Part shown: positions 1-9,737 of the stretch, piece after piece
How the letters are laid out: every line of letters starts with the position of its first letter
Position numbering within the stretch: the first letter of the stretch is position 1
NCBI RefSeq assembly: GCF_027244095.1
Contig: NC_069662.1
Location: forward strand, 56,258,001-56,322,000
Origin: Hemicordylus capensis
Taxonomy: Eukaryota > Chordata > Lepidosauria > Squamata > Cordylidae
DNA: 64,000 nucleotides
Direction: 5' to 3'
Translations under genes and position numbers: made by a program
The notes under the pieces: model-generated
What the model saw: the letters and a program-made list of their open reading frames with translations, nothing else
What the model was told of the DNA's origin: nothing
Database searches by the model: none

Positions 1-810
1 AGGACCATGGCTCAGAGGTAGGGGTGTTTAATCCATTATTTCTGCACTAACAAAAATGCACCCGCATGGCTATCTAATTCTGAAAACAGCCACTGAGCTA
101 AATAATTTTAGACTAAAAAATGGCATAGAAAGGGTTAAACACCCTCTACATCCACATCATGGTCTCAATACACATCACCCCCCACCCACACAATTACGTA
201 TGTTGTATCTTCTGATGGATTTTTCACTTTAAGCTGTTTTCATAGGGTAAAAAAATAAAAATAAGCCTAGGGCTACAGTAATGCAAAGATATTCACGTCA
301 ACATTTCTACCAGTTGCAGCTGTTAAAAGACAGAGGAAACCTGCCGGGTTTTTTTGGCAAGGTTTTGCAAAGTTTGCCTGGTTTCTCTGTGCTGGTCAGG
401 ATAGTGGGTGCAAGAGAGCCTAAGCTACACACAGAGGAGCACCAGCTCCATTTGTTGTCATTCCAGGCAGGGCAAGACAGGGCATTTTGATGTTGCACAG
501 TATCTCATTGCAAACATAGACCCACCATTTAAGGGTTTACAGCACACTTGTCTGACTCAATCGTTATAGAATAAAGTTACAATATTATGCAAAATGAGGA
601 TTGTAAAGTTCCCCCCAATCAGGGGCATACAACATAACCAATTACCCAATTATATTAAAGGTCAAACATCAGACTATACTGAGAGTATGCACCAATCACC
701 ATTTGCCAGCAGTACTTAACTCTCTCTCCAGTCTATATGTTGTCCCACCTCCTTCAATTCCCTCAAAACAGCCCTTTGATACACTATGCTACCATAGCAA
801 CCCTTCGGCA
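1..810. repeat. Segmental duplication family 1, copy 1 (uninterrupted)
   Basis: This segment recurs as 57064-57392 plus 63319-63799 with only a few single-base differences. In the second copy a 5.9 kb Ngaro-like element sits exactly between bases matching 329 and 330 here, so this copy is the empty site. The homology starts at the first base of the window, so its left limit is unknown. Base 810 is where the two copies part company. No coding region is convincing; short open frames here have no recognisable similarity and the sequence reads like intron or intergenic DNA. Confidence 0.93.
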
Positions 811-1229
811 GTACTGAAATCCAAAGTTACAGGCCTTGCCTAGATTTTTGACTAGGCCCAAACCAGACCCAAATAGAGTTTTTCTTCATCAATAGTAATA
901 CTTGTTGATTGACATACAGGGATCTGGATTGCATAAAGTGATTAGTGTGGTGGTTAACCTTACAATTAGAAGTTAGATTGGATAGCCTGGATGTTTGACC
1001 TCTCCCAGCTCTATCATATTAACCCAACCTCTTCAGGCATGTTAACCATTGAAACAGCATTACTGGAACTTCGTTAAGACTAGAAACCTTAACACAAAGC
1101 AAAACAAAAAACATGAAATGTCCACTCAGCATCATTTAGATTAGCTTATAACCAGGCCAATATCGAAATAAAACTCACATTTGGTGTACTGAGAATGAGA
1201 AGCTGCCTTTAAATGGAAGAAACAAAACT
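811..1229. other. Unassigned non-coding stretch
   Basis: AT-rich sequence with no recognisable gene, RNA or repeat family and no long open frame. It lies downstream (on the minus strand) of the possible terminal exon at 1230-1569. Confidence 0.5.
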
Positions 1230-1569
1230 GATTTACTTTTTAGTAACAAATTTATTAGAAAAACAAAATAATTGGGGGGTGGGAGGAAAAACTCCCAAGC
1301 CCAAACTTCATTTTACATAAATATGTTAAGCCATCTGCTAGGGAAGTATCTTTTCATAAAATTTTCACCTCAATCCACTTAACACAATAAAACCAGTTTC
1401 CAGATAATATAAAGTGCTTAGGATGGGGCAGGTGCCCTTTCAAAGCACAGAGAGGAGAACTGAGCACAGGTGTAAAATATGCCCCCCCCCCACCCCAATA
1501 CATGGACTCCTCAGACAAGACCTCTTCTTCTCCTTCAGGGTTTGGCTGTGAGAGTGACAAGTCAGTCAC
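1230..1569 (-). other. Possible 3'-terminal exon of an unidentified gene
   Basis: On the minus strand a strong pyrimidine tract ending in CAG (about 1570-1590) looks like a splice acceptor. It is followed by an acidic open frame with residues such as SLSQPNPEGEEEVLSEESMYW, given here as a short motif starting SLSQPNPEG and ending ESMYW. The frame then runs into a glycine stretch from a G tract and stops soon after. An AATAAA signal on the minus strand lies at 1251-1256, where a 3' UTR would end. I do not recognise the protein. The combination of acceptor, short acidic C-terminus and polyadenylation signal is suggestive but could be chance in AT-rich sequence. It lies next to the ERV 1 LTR and no upstream exon is visible, because an ERV occupies that side. 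Confidence 0.25.
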
Positions 1570-1620
1570 CTGAGGAGAAAAGAAAGGGCTTATTACTCTG
1601 TGAAGTCTGAACTACATCTG

Positions 1621-2092
1621 TGTAGCAGAAATCCCCCGGGTTCTCAGAGACAGAGACTGGCACCAGTAATGGAGAGAAAGCAGATTTTATTGCTAGCAAT
1701 TAGTCTCAAGGGAATAAATTCCAAAGTTTGAGCCCCAGTTACACTGTGGCTTCAGCTTTTAAACACATAGCAATTTACATATTGTGGATACAATTCTCAT
1801 TAATAAGCATCGTCATCTTACAATTATTACCAATCACCTTCTAAGCTATAATTAAGCAGTTTTCCCCTCCTCCTCCCTCCATACAGCCAAACTATTTTCC
1901 ACTCCCTTCCAGATGTGGCCTTGAAGGTACTGCTGGCTAGCGTCTTGTTATCTAGAGATATCAGAGGGGCCCCCCTTTGCCTGCATTCCAGCAGGTCAGC
2001 AAGAATTATTGGGCTTTTAGCAAGTTGCAATTAGAGCAGTTTGCAGACCCTTTTAACCATTTCTTGACCACCACAAACCTGAGTCTGCCTCA
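1621..2092 (-). repeat. 3' LTR of ERV fossil 1
   Basis: On the minus strand this 472-bp block begins TGAGGCAG directly after a purine-rich tract and ends GCTACA, so it has the TG...CA ends of an LTR. An AATAAA signal lies in its downstream third (around 1690). It is unlike the LTRs of the other two ERV fossils in the window. There is no partner LTR in the window. Confidence 0.75.
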
Positions 2093-2361
2093 TTCCCCCC
2101 TTTGCCACCCTGAAGCGGCACCTACAACTCACTGTCCTTCCTGGACAGTGCATGGTACAAAGGCAGGAGGTGAACAGCTTTCTTTCGTTCCACCATCGAC
2201 TCAAGGGCCCGATGCACCGAGGAGAAAAGCAAGGGTAGTATACAAGGTATTAGGGCGCAGCCCAACAGCAATATCAGAATTCCCCCCACCATTGTTTTCA
2301 AACCTCCCAAGGACTCAAACCAACCCCCAAACCAGTCAGAGGTGTCTAGACCCTGCCAGGT

Positions 2362-3654
2362 CTAAGCTGGAACATGTGCTAGTTTGCGCATGCGATCCGT
2401 GATCTCCTCTATGGCCTTCCCTTGGTCATTGATCTGGATACAACAATTGGAGAGATTAAATTTGCCACATACCCCGCCCTCCATTGCTAGCAGATAGTCG
2501 AGTGCTAGGCGGTTCTGGTACACTGCCATGTGGATCTGGGTGTTGGTTTTGGCTAGGAGGCTGAGAGCCAGGGAAGTCTCATTTGTGATAATCTCTAACA
2601 CTGCTTGTAGCCTGATAATGCGGTTGAGCATGTATATGGGAGTTCGGTACACATAGGTGCCATCTTGGGCCCAAGTGGCAGGCCCATAATGCTGTATTAT
2701 CCGCTCTGGGGGCCATTCATTGTCCTTCCAATTTCCTATCCTCAGAGGTGACCCAAGACTCCCCTTGGTCCGCCCACGGCTCTCATAGACTGGGACCCCT
2801 AGACGTTCGCCTGCCCTGATGGGAAGGAGGAAAAAGCTGGGTTTGATTGTGCCCAGCACGCAGGTTCCTGCCCAAGTTGGAGGCAAACTGACATAGGCAG
2901 CTGTCCCACAAATCCAGTATAGGTGATCCGGAGCCTCCCAAGAGCTGGAGGTCCTGCAGGGGCCCTCCCAGAGATCATATAGGCTCTTCTGGGTAGACTG
3001 ATTATAAGGGTTGGGGGGGATCTTAGAGCCTGCATGATTGAAGTCCATCCACTTCCTGGTGGTGTTGCAGACCATCCCTGCCTCACAGGCCAGGGCCCCC
3101 GTGGAGATGTTATATTTCTGCCCAGCCGGGCGAATAAAACATCTGGACCCTATGATGGAGTTATGGAGGACCCACCTGGTGGGACGCTGATGATCTGTCC
3201 AGGTTAGATTTGGGCTTCTGCTTATGTTGACATAATCCACCTCCCACGCCTCCCAAGGCCACTGTTCGCCCACCTTGGTGTCTGCACAGACGTAGCAGTT
3301 GGTCACACTCAAGCTTAGGGCTACTCGCTCTGCTAAGTCCACAAACAGGTTCTTGGTAACAGCTGGCACCTCCATGACCGTGCCCATTTCCTTCCAGAAC
3401 ATAGCGTGGACAAGGTGCTCAGTGGGCTTCTCCCAGTCCCCTTTCATCAGGAACTGGACTTGGCCGGTTGGATCCCTGGCCCCAGAGACATGGATTCCCA
3501 TGCTAACCTCAGCCTCATAATGTCCTTCTACTACTGGCACCCAGGAACTCTTGGCCTGATTAGGAGTGATCCTGAGGCAGAGGGGGGTGCAGCGGTGGTG
3601 TCTGCAGTCTGGTTTCGTCTGGCCGTGGGTAATCTTGCCTCCCAAGGCGTTCAC
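2362..3654 (-). pseudogene. ERV fossil 1 env region (surface and transmembrane parts)
   Basis: A 430-codon open stretch of retroviral envelope. The surface part carries many cysteines and N-glycosylation sites. The distal part has the conserved transmembrane-subunit block: [18 protein letters not shown], resembling the immunosuppressive segment, followed by the [10 protein letters not shown] (CX6CC) motif that in gamma-type envelopes links the two subunits. Envelope proteins of this class mediate receptor binding and membrane fusion in the living relatives; here it is a fossil part. The same transmembrane block occurs at 55223-55700 in ERV fossil 2. Gamma-type envelopes have been co-opted as syncytins in several vertebrates, including a Mabuya skink, but nothing here shows such use. 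Confidence 0.8.
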
Positions 3655-3700
3655 CCACCCCTGGCGATCCGTGTTCCACCTTCCAGACCGAGCGGGGGCC

Positions 3701-4836
3701 CTATTCAGAGTAGTCCTGAGGAACCCTTCCAGAGGGGCCCGAGGGCCTGCCTCGGTTCCCTATCTGGAATGGTTGCACTGTGGGCTTCAAAGAGATTGGG
3801 ATTCGTCCCCGGATCCACCAGTTTAGGTCCCTGAATTGGCTTCCCAGCTGTTGGATCTGGCCTGCCACTATAGTGTTCCCCAGTTGGGTCAGATCAGGGG
3901 TCACTTGAGAAACAATGAGTGGCGGCCTCCCATACAGGGCCTCAAACGGGCAGATGCCTGTGGATTTAACTGGAGTGGCCCTGATGCAGAAAAGGATGCT
4001 GGGGAGCAATTTTGGCCAGGTCAAGTGTGTCTCCTGGCATAATTTGACCAATTGGGTCTTGATCGTCCTGTTCATGCGTTCCACTCTCGCTGAGGATTGG
4101 GGACTACAGCTCTCATGGAGTTTCCAGGTAATTTGGAGAGCCTGGGCTACCTGCTGGATGATCCTGGCCACAAGCGAGGGCCCAGGACCCAATTGTGAGG
4201 GGGAGGCCAAATCTTGATATGACCTCTCCTAGCAGGGCCCTAGTGACCTCTCTCTCCTTTCCTGTGCATGTAGGGAAACCTCAACACCCTGTGTAGGTGT
4301 AACCAAGTACAAGGACTTGGCGAACGGTCCCTGCCCGGGGAGATCAGTGAGGTCAATTTGGATATTCTCAAATGGGGCTGCCCCTACTGCCTGAGCCTCG
4401 AGGGGCACAACGGGTCCCTATCCTGGCACATGTCATGCATTGTGCACAAGCTTTTTCCACTAAGCAAACACGTTGTGGATATGTAGGGACTACTGCAGTA
4501 GCCTTGCAAGGGCCGTTTTTCCCATATGGGTGGACTGATGGTAGTGTTTTACCAAAGTGTGTCCCAACCCTCTGGGTACTACCGGCCTGTTGTCTGGTAG
4601 ATGGAACCAGCTCCCTGTCTTCGGGCTGGATCTGCTTCGAGTAGATCCTCAGCCGCTCTTTGGGCTGCCTGGTCAGCCCTCCTGTTGCCTTGTGCATTCC
4701 TGCCATTTCCCCCCCACCTTTGGTGGCCTCGGCAGTGCATGACAGCCACTTGCCGGGGACACCAAACACCCTTGGGGAGGTGGAGGATCTCCTCACCGTG
4801 TCTTATCTTCTGGCCCCCTGCGTTGATTGTGACCAT
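3701..4836 (-). pseudogene. ERV fossil 1 pol remnant (integrase)
   Basis: Minus-strand fragments match the gammaretroviral integrase. The central and C-terminal part (about 4210-3701) contains SSARVERMNRTIK and the FEALYGRPP motif, and an N-terminal part with CAQCMTCAR lies about 4500-4370. It sits directly upstream of env, the normal retroviral order. The reading is discontinuous, so this is a broken remnant. Reverse transcriptase and protease sequence is not recognisable between this and the gag part. Confidence 0.75.
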
Positions 4837-5020
4837 GGGCTCCCGTGGGCCTAAGTTGAGGGTGCCCGGTCTGTCCTAGTCTTCCTCCTAGGTGGCCAAG
4901 CCGACAAACTCTCCTGGCTCCTGCCACTCGGGGGCTCCCCTGATGGCGGTCATCCAACACCTGTCCCTGTGGCATCCCTCTGCCACGGCTTGTGTTGTGA
5001 CCACTGGGCCTCCCATCTCG

Positions 5021-6030
5021 GAGTTCCCGGTTTCTCTCGGGGCATTCATTCTTCCCGTGACCCTCCTCTACGTTCTGACCTGCTCCTTCTCTCGCTCATC
5101 TTGCCCATGCCATCTGGAATGGTGGCCGCCAAAAGGTTAGCCTTTTGCCTCTGGCCACGGGCCTTTTCGCGCTTCCCTTCAGTAGCTCTCTTTCTTTCTA
5201 TCCCCTCTCTCCCGTCTGCTACTTTCCTACCTCTCCTTGCTTGCCTCTCTCCTTCTCCCTGTTTCTCCACCTCCTGTCTGCCCCTCCTTCACTCACCTGT
5301 CTTTCACTTCCCCTTTTCTTTCTACTCCTTCGGTATCCCCCCTCTGTCTATTCTATTCATGCCGACCCTGTTGGCGACGGCCAACAGCTTGGTAGTGTTC
5401 ATCCCTGCAAAGCCCTCTTGCTTCTGCAGCTTCCTCCTAATGTCAAGGGCGGCTTGGGTGACGGGTAAATCTGGGAAGTTCGCCCTCATCTTCTTCGTCT
5501 GGGCCCGCGTGGACAAGGGGGAGAGCTGAATCAAGGGTCCTGGGGCCTCTTCTGGTTCCTCTTCAGGGAACCGGGGCAGGTGCTGCCTCTGCACCTGCTG
5601 ATTTCTCTAATGCTTCAGTCCCCCCGGCCTCAGCCTGTTGAGGCGCGGCCAGTAATGGGTAGGGTGGAGGGGGATAGACAGGCTCATCAGGAGGCAAGGG
5701 AGGAGCCGACAGGATGGCTGGAGGCGCTGAGGGGGGGTCTCTAGTAGTTTTCCGTCCTGCCCTCATGGCCACGAAGAGGGCTGACTGTTGCTCGCAGCAG
5801 CTCCTGAGCCATGGGGGTCGTTTGCTCACAAGGACCAGCCTGGAAGCTATGTAGGGGTATTGGCCTGGGTCCCCTGTAACTACATTCCACACCTTCTGGG
5901 TTACCCTGCCTTCCCAGAGTTCCCGGTTTCTCTCGGGGCATTCATTCTTCCCATGACCCTCCTCTACGTTCTGACCTGCTCCTTCTCTTGCTTATCTTGC
6001 CCATGCCATCTGGAATGGTTGCTGCCAAAA
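5021..6030 (-). pseudogene. ERV fossil 1 gag remnant with internal 114-bp duplication
   Basis: Minus-strand fragments include WNVVTGDPGQYPY near 5890 and a proline-rich PPPPYPLL late-domain-like motif, typical of the matrix/p12 region of gammaretroviral gag. A related sequence lies near 50965 in ERV fossil 2. The block 5021-5134 is repeated at 5917-6030 in the same orientation, and the second copy marks the outer limit of recognisable ERV sequence. The gag region is broken. Confidence 0.6.
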
Positions 6031-6440
6031 CCTGGCTGCCATTTATTATGTGTCTCGTTGGGCTGAGTTCAGCTCTAGGAGACACAGAATCTGACAGGGT
6101 AATCCTGTTGGAGATGAACTTCCAATGCATCGACCTTTTGCACCAACTGTCCTAATGACCACTAGGGGCATTGGGAGTAGAGACAGTGAGTCAGGGTCTC
6201 CCTATCTGTCCCTACTCGATGACCCCTGAACTGACTCTGCAGCACTTCCTGTGCTGCATCACAATTCTTCCTTTCCTCCTAGAGAGCAGATGGAAACATC
6301 TCTCTCTCTCTCCTTACCTATCCACTATGTAGTCCTTTAGATTAGATATAGGTCTTTCCTATCTAAGTGTATTTAACATCATACAAGGATCTCCATGTGT
6401 TTTCTCTAAATAGCTGCAATATCCAAACCATCTTCTGCTA
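6031..6440. other. Unassigned spacer between ERV 1 and DIRS copy 1
   Basis: No gene or repeat family is recognised. A short CT-rich run lies near 6300. Neither an ERV 1 5' LTR nor a complete DIRS left terminus can be identified here. Confidence 0.4.
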
Positions 6441-6506
6441 CCTACTCTGTAACTGGAGTGTGTGCTCATTCCTTAGTGCTCTGCTGTTTTACCTATTGTG
6501 CTCTGC

Positions 6507-7577
6507 TGTTTTACCTGGCGGAGAGGAGGCTGCATTTTCTTCCCAGATACAATCATGCCCAGATCATCAGGTCCGGTCTGAAGGTGTTTCCCAGACTAAA
6601 CTTCCAGTGCCACCAACACATAAGAAAACAACACCTACAGTTTCAGCCCAGGAGACAGCCGGTTCTACTATTATCCCGACTCAGGCATCGGTAGCAGTAA
6701 AAGCAATGTCACTGGACTTGATATGTCCAATCCTATCTGAAAAGATTTTAGAATCATACAACTCTACACATGATTCGGACCCAGACTCCAGTTCTTCATC
6801 CTCAGAAGAGGATGGCCCCGACGCCAAACGTCAACGCAAAGAGAATGAGACTACTCCCTCGTCTCCATCTGGGGACTCGAAGTCTTTTTCTTCCTATATG
6901 CCTAAAATGGTGGGGGCGTTAGGCATACAGTTGTCAAGCCTTCCTTTAACCCTTTGTTTGATGTACTGGAAGAGGATACGGCTAAGCTTATAGTGATCCC
7001 TATGAACTAAGCCTTGTTGGACATCACCCAAGGGTTTTGGGAGAAACCCACCTCTGTCCAGGCAGTGTCTGGGAAAGTGGAGAACTTCTATAGGGTTTGG
7101 GTAGAAGAAACAACTTTTTTGCATAAACACCCGATGTTGAACTCTATAGTTGTAGAAGCAGCTCAGATGAGATCAAAGAATAAGATGCTTTCTACAGCAG
7201 TAGACAGGGAAGGCCGTAGGTTGAACTTGATGGGCAAGCGCCTATACTCTAATGCGGCGATGTTGATCAAGATAGCCAACTACCAGGCCTTTATGTCAAG
7301 ATATAATCATCTCCTTTGGGAGAAATTGTTGGAACATATAGAGTCTCGGCAACCTCCACAACAAGAAACCATACTTTCCCTGCAAAAAGAGGGTTATAGA
7401 CTTAGTAGACAACTTCTACATACATCAAAAAATTCCTCTGACTCTGCTGCCAGGTCTCTGACCACAGCTGTTTCTTTGTGTTGTCATGCCTGGCTTCGAT
7501 CGAAGACCTACCATTTGATGGTTCAGCGTTGTTTGGGGCCCAGACTGATGAGACGATGGAGAAGGTGCAGAAAATGA
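6507..7577 (+). pseudogene. DIRS copy 1 gag region
   Basis: The first part is serine- and acid-rich (a run of DPDSSSSSSEEDG near 6775). The second part, about 7014-7577, contains WEKPTSVQAVSGKVENFY and an MLIKIANYQAFMSRY block, as in vertebrate DIRS1-type gag proteins. The second part recurs at 44152-44732 in copy 2, which starts inside gag and lacks the acidic first part. Confidence 0.75.
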
Positions 7578-7639
7578 GGGAAACTGCTAAATCTATGAGC
7601 TTCACCTCATCATCAACTACCTCCAAGTTTGGCAGGCCT

Positions 7640-8830
7640 TTTCATCCTCAGTGTACGTACCAACAATGACAGCCAGTGCCCATGGTCTATGATCACTCTT
7701 TTCAACAGCCCTAGTACTCCCAGTTCAATCCACAGTACAAAAAGCAGTACCATAAGTCCAAGCCAGGACAGCAGAAATCTAAGTCTGGGGCCTTCCAGAA
7801 ACGAGCACGACTACCCTTGGCTTGGGTCGAGGTTAAGACCTTTCCTGGACCGGTGGGAGGTGATAACCTCGGACTCCTGGGTCCTCACTATCATCAGAAT
7901 TGGTTACGCTACAGAGTTTCAAGAATGCCCTCCCCATTCAGGGAGAAGGTCTACTCCTGCTATAACTATTCTTCAGTCGGAGATAGACTCCATGTTGTCC
8001 AAGGGGGCGACAGAGCGAGTATCACCTCACTTGCAAGACTGTCATTTCTCTCATTATTCCAAAAAGGGACAGGGGATTAAGACCTATCTTAGATCTCCGT
8101 CTCCTAAACACTTTCATTCATTACTGCCATTTCAGGATGATCTCCATCTCAGATATTCTGGCTCTACTCGCAAAGGGGATGTGGTTTGTGTCCATAGACC
8201 TGGAAGACGCATATCACCACATCTCCATACGTCCACAACATCAAAAATATCCACAACATTAAAAAAAAAAACATGTCCACAATATCAAAAAAATATTTCA
8301 GGTCGGGGAAGACACATTCCAGTTTCGAGCCATGCCTTTCAGGCTCTCCTCGGCACCAAGAGTTTACACAAAGTGCATGGTGGTCATAGTGGGGTATCTA
8401 CAAGAAATGGGGATTCAAATTTTTGCATACTAGGACAACTGGTTGTTGGCCGCAAGGTCACCAGAACGTCTTCTAGAGGACCTCCACATGATTGTGACTG
8501 ATTGAAAGATCTCATAATGTCCATAAATTACAGAAAATTGCAATTGGAACACACACAATGCATAAGATTCCTCGGGGTCATGTTCAACTCAGTGTCGGCG
8601 ACAATATGTTTGCCGGACGACCGGATCAGCAATATACAACACTTGGCCAGACAACTTGGCAGTCAGGCGTCTCATCCCACGAGGAGTGTACAGAGGATGT
8701 TGGGGTTCATGGCTTCAATGACAGCTGTCTTGGCAACCGTGTGGCTGCGCATGAGACCTCTGCAACGCTGGTTCCTTGACTTTTCCGGCCATCAAGGGAC
8801 CACAACTCCAGGATTTTACAGATCAGGGAA
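7640..8830 (+). pseudogene. DIRS copy 1 reverse transcriptase region
   Basis: Broken reverse transcriptase. Short matches in different frames include the DIRS-type palm segment around 8130-8230 (the equivalent stretch in copy 2 reads FVSIDLEDAYYHISIHP) and the following RFLGVMFNSVSATICLP near 8565. The region is collinear with 44790-45960 of copy 2. About several breaks are present. Confidence 0.75.
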
Positions 8831-9095
8831 ACATAGGAAACTGCCATATACTGAGTCAGACCATTGGTCTATCTAGCTCAGTATTGTCTTCACAGACTGG
8901 CAGTGGCTTCTCCAAGGTTGCAGGCAGGAATCTCTCTCAGCCCTATCTTGGAGAAGCCTCTTCCCAGAGTGGCTTCATCCCCTGTGGGAAATATCTTGCA
9001 GTGCTCACACATCAAGTCTCCCATTCAGATGCAACCAGGGTAGACCCTGCTTAGCTATGGGGACAAGTCATGCTTGCTACCACAAGACCAGCTCT
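8826..9095 (+). repeat. SINE-like interspersed repeat in DIRS copy 1 (left)
   Basis: A roughly 290-bp repeat starting ACATAGGAAACTGCC, with the internal block TCAGACCATTGGTCTATC, inserted between the DIRS RT and RNase H. Relatives lie at 12732-13034, 45985-46287, 27366-27632 and 35184-35450. This copy lacks about 30 bp that the 12732 and 45985 copies keep. I recognise it as a widespread squamate-type repeat but cannot assign a family name. Confidence 0.75.
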
Positions 9096-9454
9096 CCAGA
9101 ATGAATTTGCCAGTCTCTAGCTCTCCAAAATATGGCAATCCACACCTTTCAGGAAGGTCTCCCCCCAAGTACAGGTGACAACAGATGCCTCGGAAGAGGG
9201 TTGGGGAGCACATCTTCAGGACCTCTGCATAAATGGCCATTGTTCCAAAAAAGAGGCTCTCCATCACATAAACTATCTGGAGTTTTTAGCGGTATACAAA
9301 GCTTTGAGGGGTTTTCTAACGAAGGTAAGAGGTCGTCACGTGCTGATTATGACAGACAATACTACAACCAAGGCCAACATCAACAGGCAGGGAGGGACCG
9401 GTTCTTGGTCCTTACTCTCTCTGACAGTAGATCTTTGGCACTGGGCCTTGTCAC
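9096..9454 (+). pseudogene. DIRS copy 1 RNase H, left part up to the hAT
   Basis: Contains TDASEEGWGAHLQDLC and TDNTTTKANINRQGGT, the acidic blocks of a DIRS RNase H. The match ends at 9454, exactly where the hAT terminal sequence begins. The same stretch is present again at 13035-13391 to the right of the hAT. Confidence 0.85.
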
Positions 9455-9737
9455 CAGGGCCGGTGCTAGGGTTTTTTTGCGCCCTAGGCGAGATCACCTT
9501 CTGCCCCCCCCCCCCTCCGGCCAATCATATTTCAAACACAGATGTATTATAGGAAGAATGAAAAGCACAGAATTTGAAATTGTTAATTTATTTTTTAAAA
9601 ATTGTGAAAACAAGTCATAAAACAATTTCTGATTTATTTTCTCAAACAGAACACAGTTTTAGCACAGAAATCACTTTGAAAAATGTTAGATGTGATGCTG
9701 AAATTTAAGTCTCTTTTATGTTTCAATTTCAAGCAAA

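Larger units (their letters stand above)
1621..6030 (-). mobile_element. Gammaretrovirus-like ERV fossil 1 (3' LTR, env, integrase and gag remnants)
   Basis: A minus-strand provirus fossil. Reading on the minus strand it has gag-like remnants (6030-5021), integrase-region pol (about 4836-3701), an env region (3654-2362 and onward to about 2110), a purine tract (2103-2093) and a 3' LTR (2092-1621). No 5' LTR or primer-binding site was found, and most of gag-pol is absent. The element is therefore broken, with several breaks and large losses, although the env stretch remains open for 430 codons. The proline-rich PPPPY late-domain motif in gag, the integrase type and the CX6CC transmembrane motif in env place it near gammaretroviruses. 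A 114-bp block occurs twice within the gag side (5021-5134 and 5917-6030). Confidence 0.85.

Noticed and set aside
281-490. Short open frame repeated at 63288-63479
   Set aside because: No similarity recognised; its duplication follows from segmental duplication family 1, and the Ngaro insertion changes its start.
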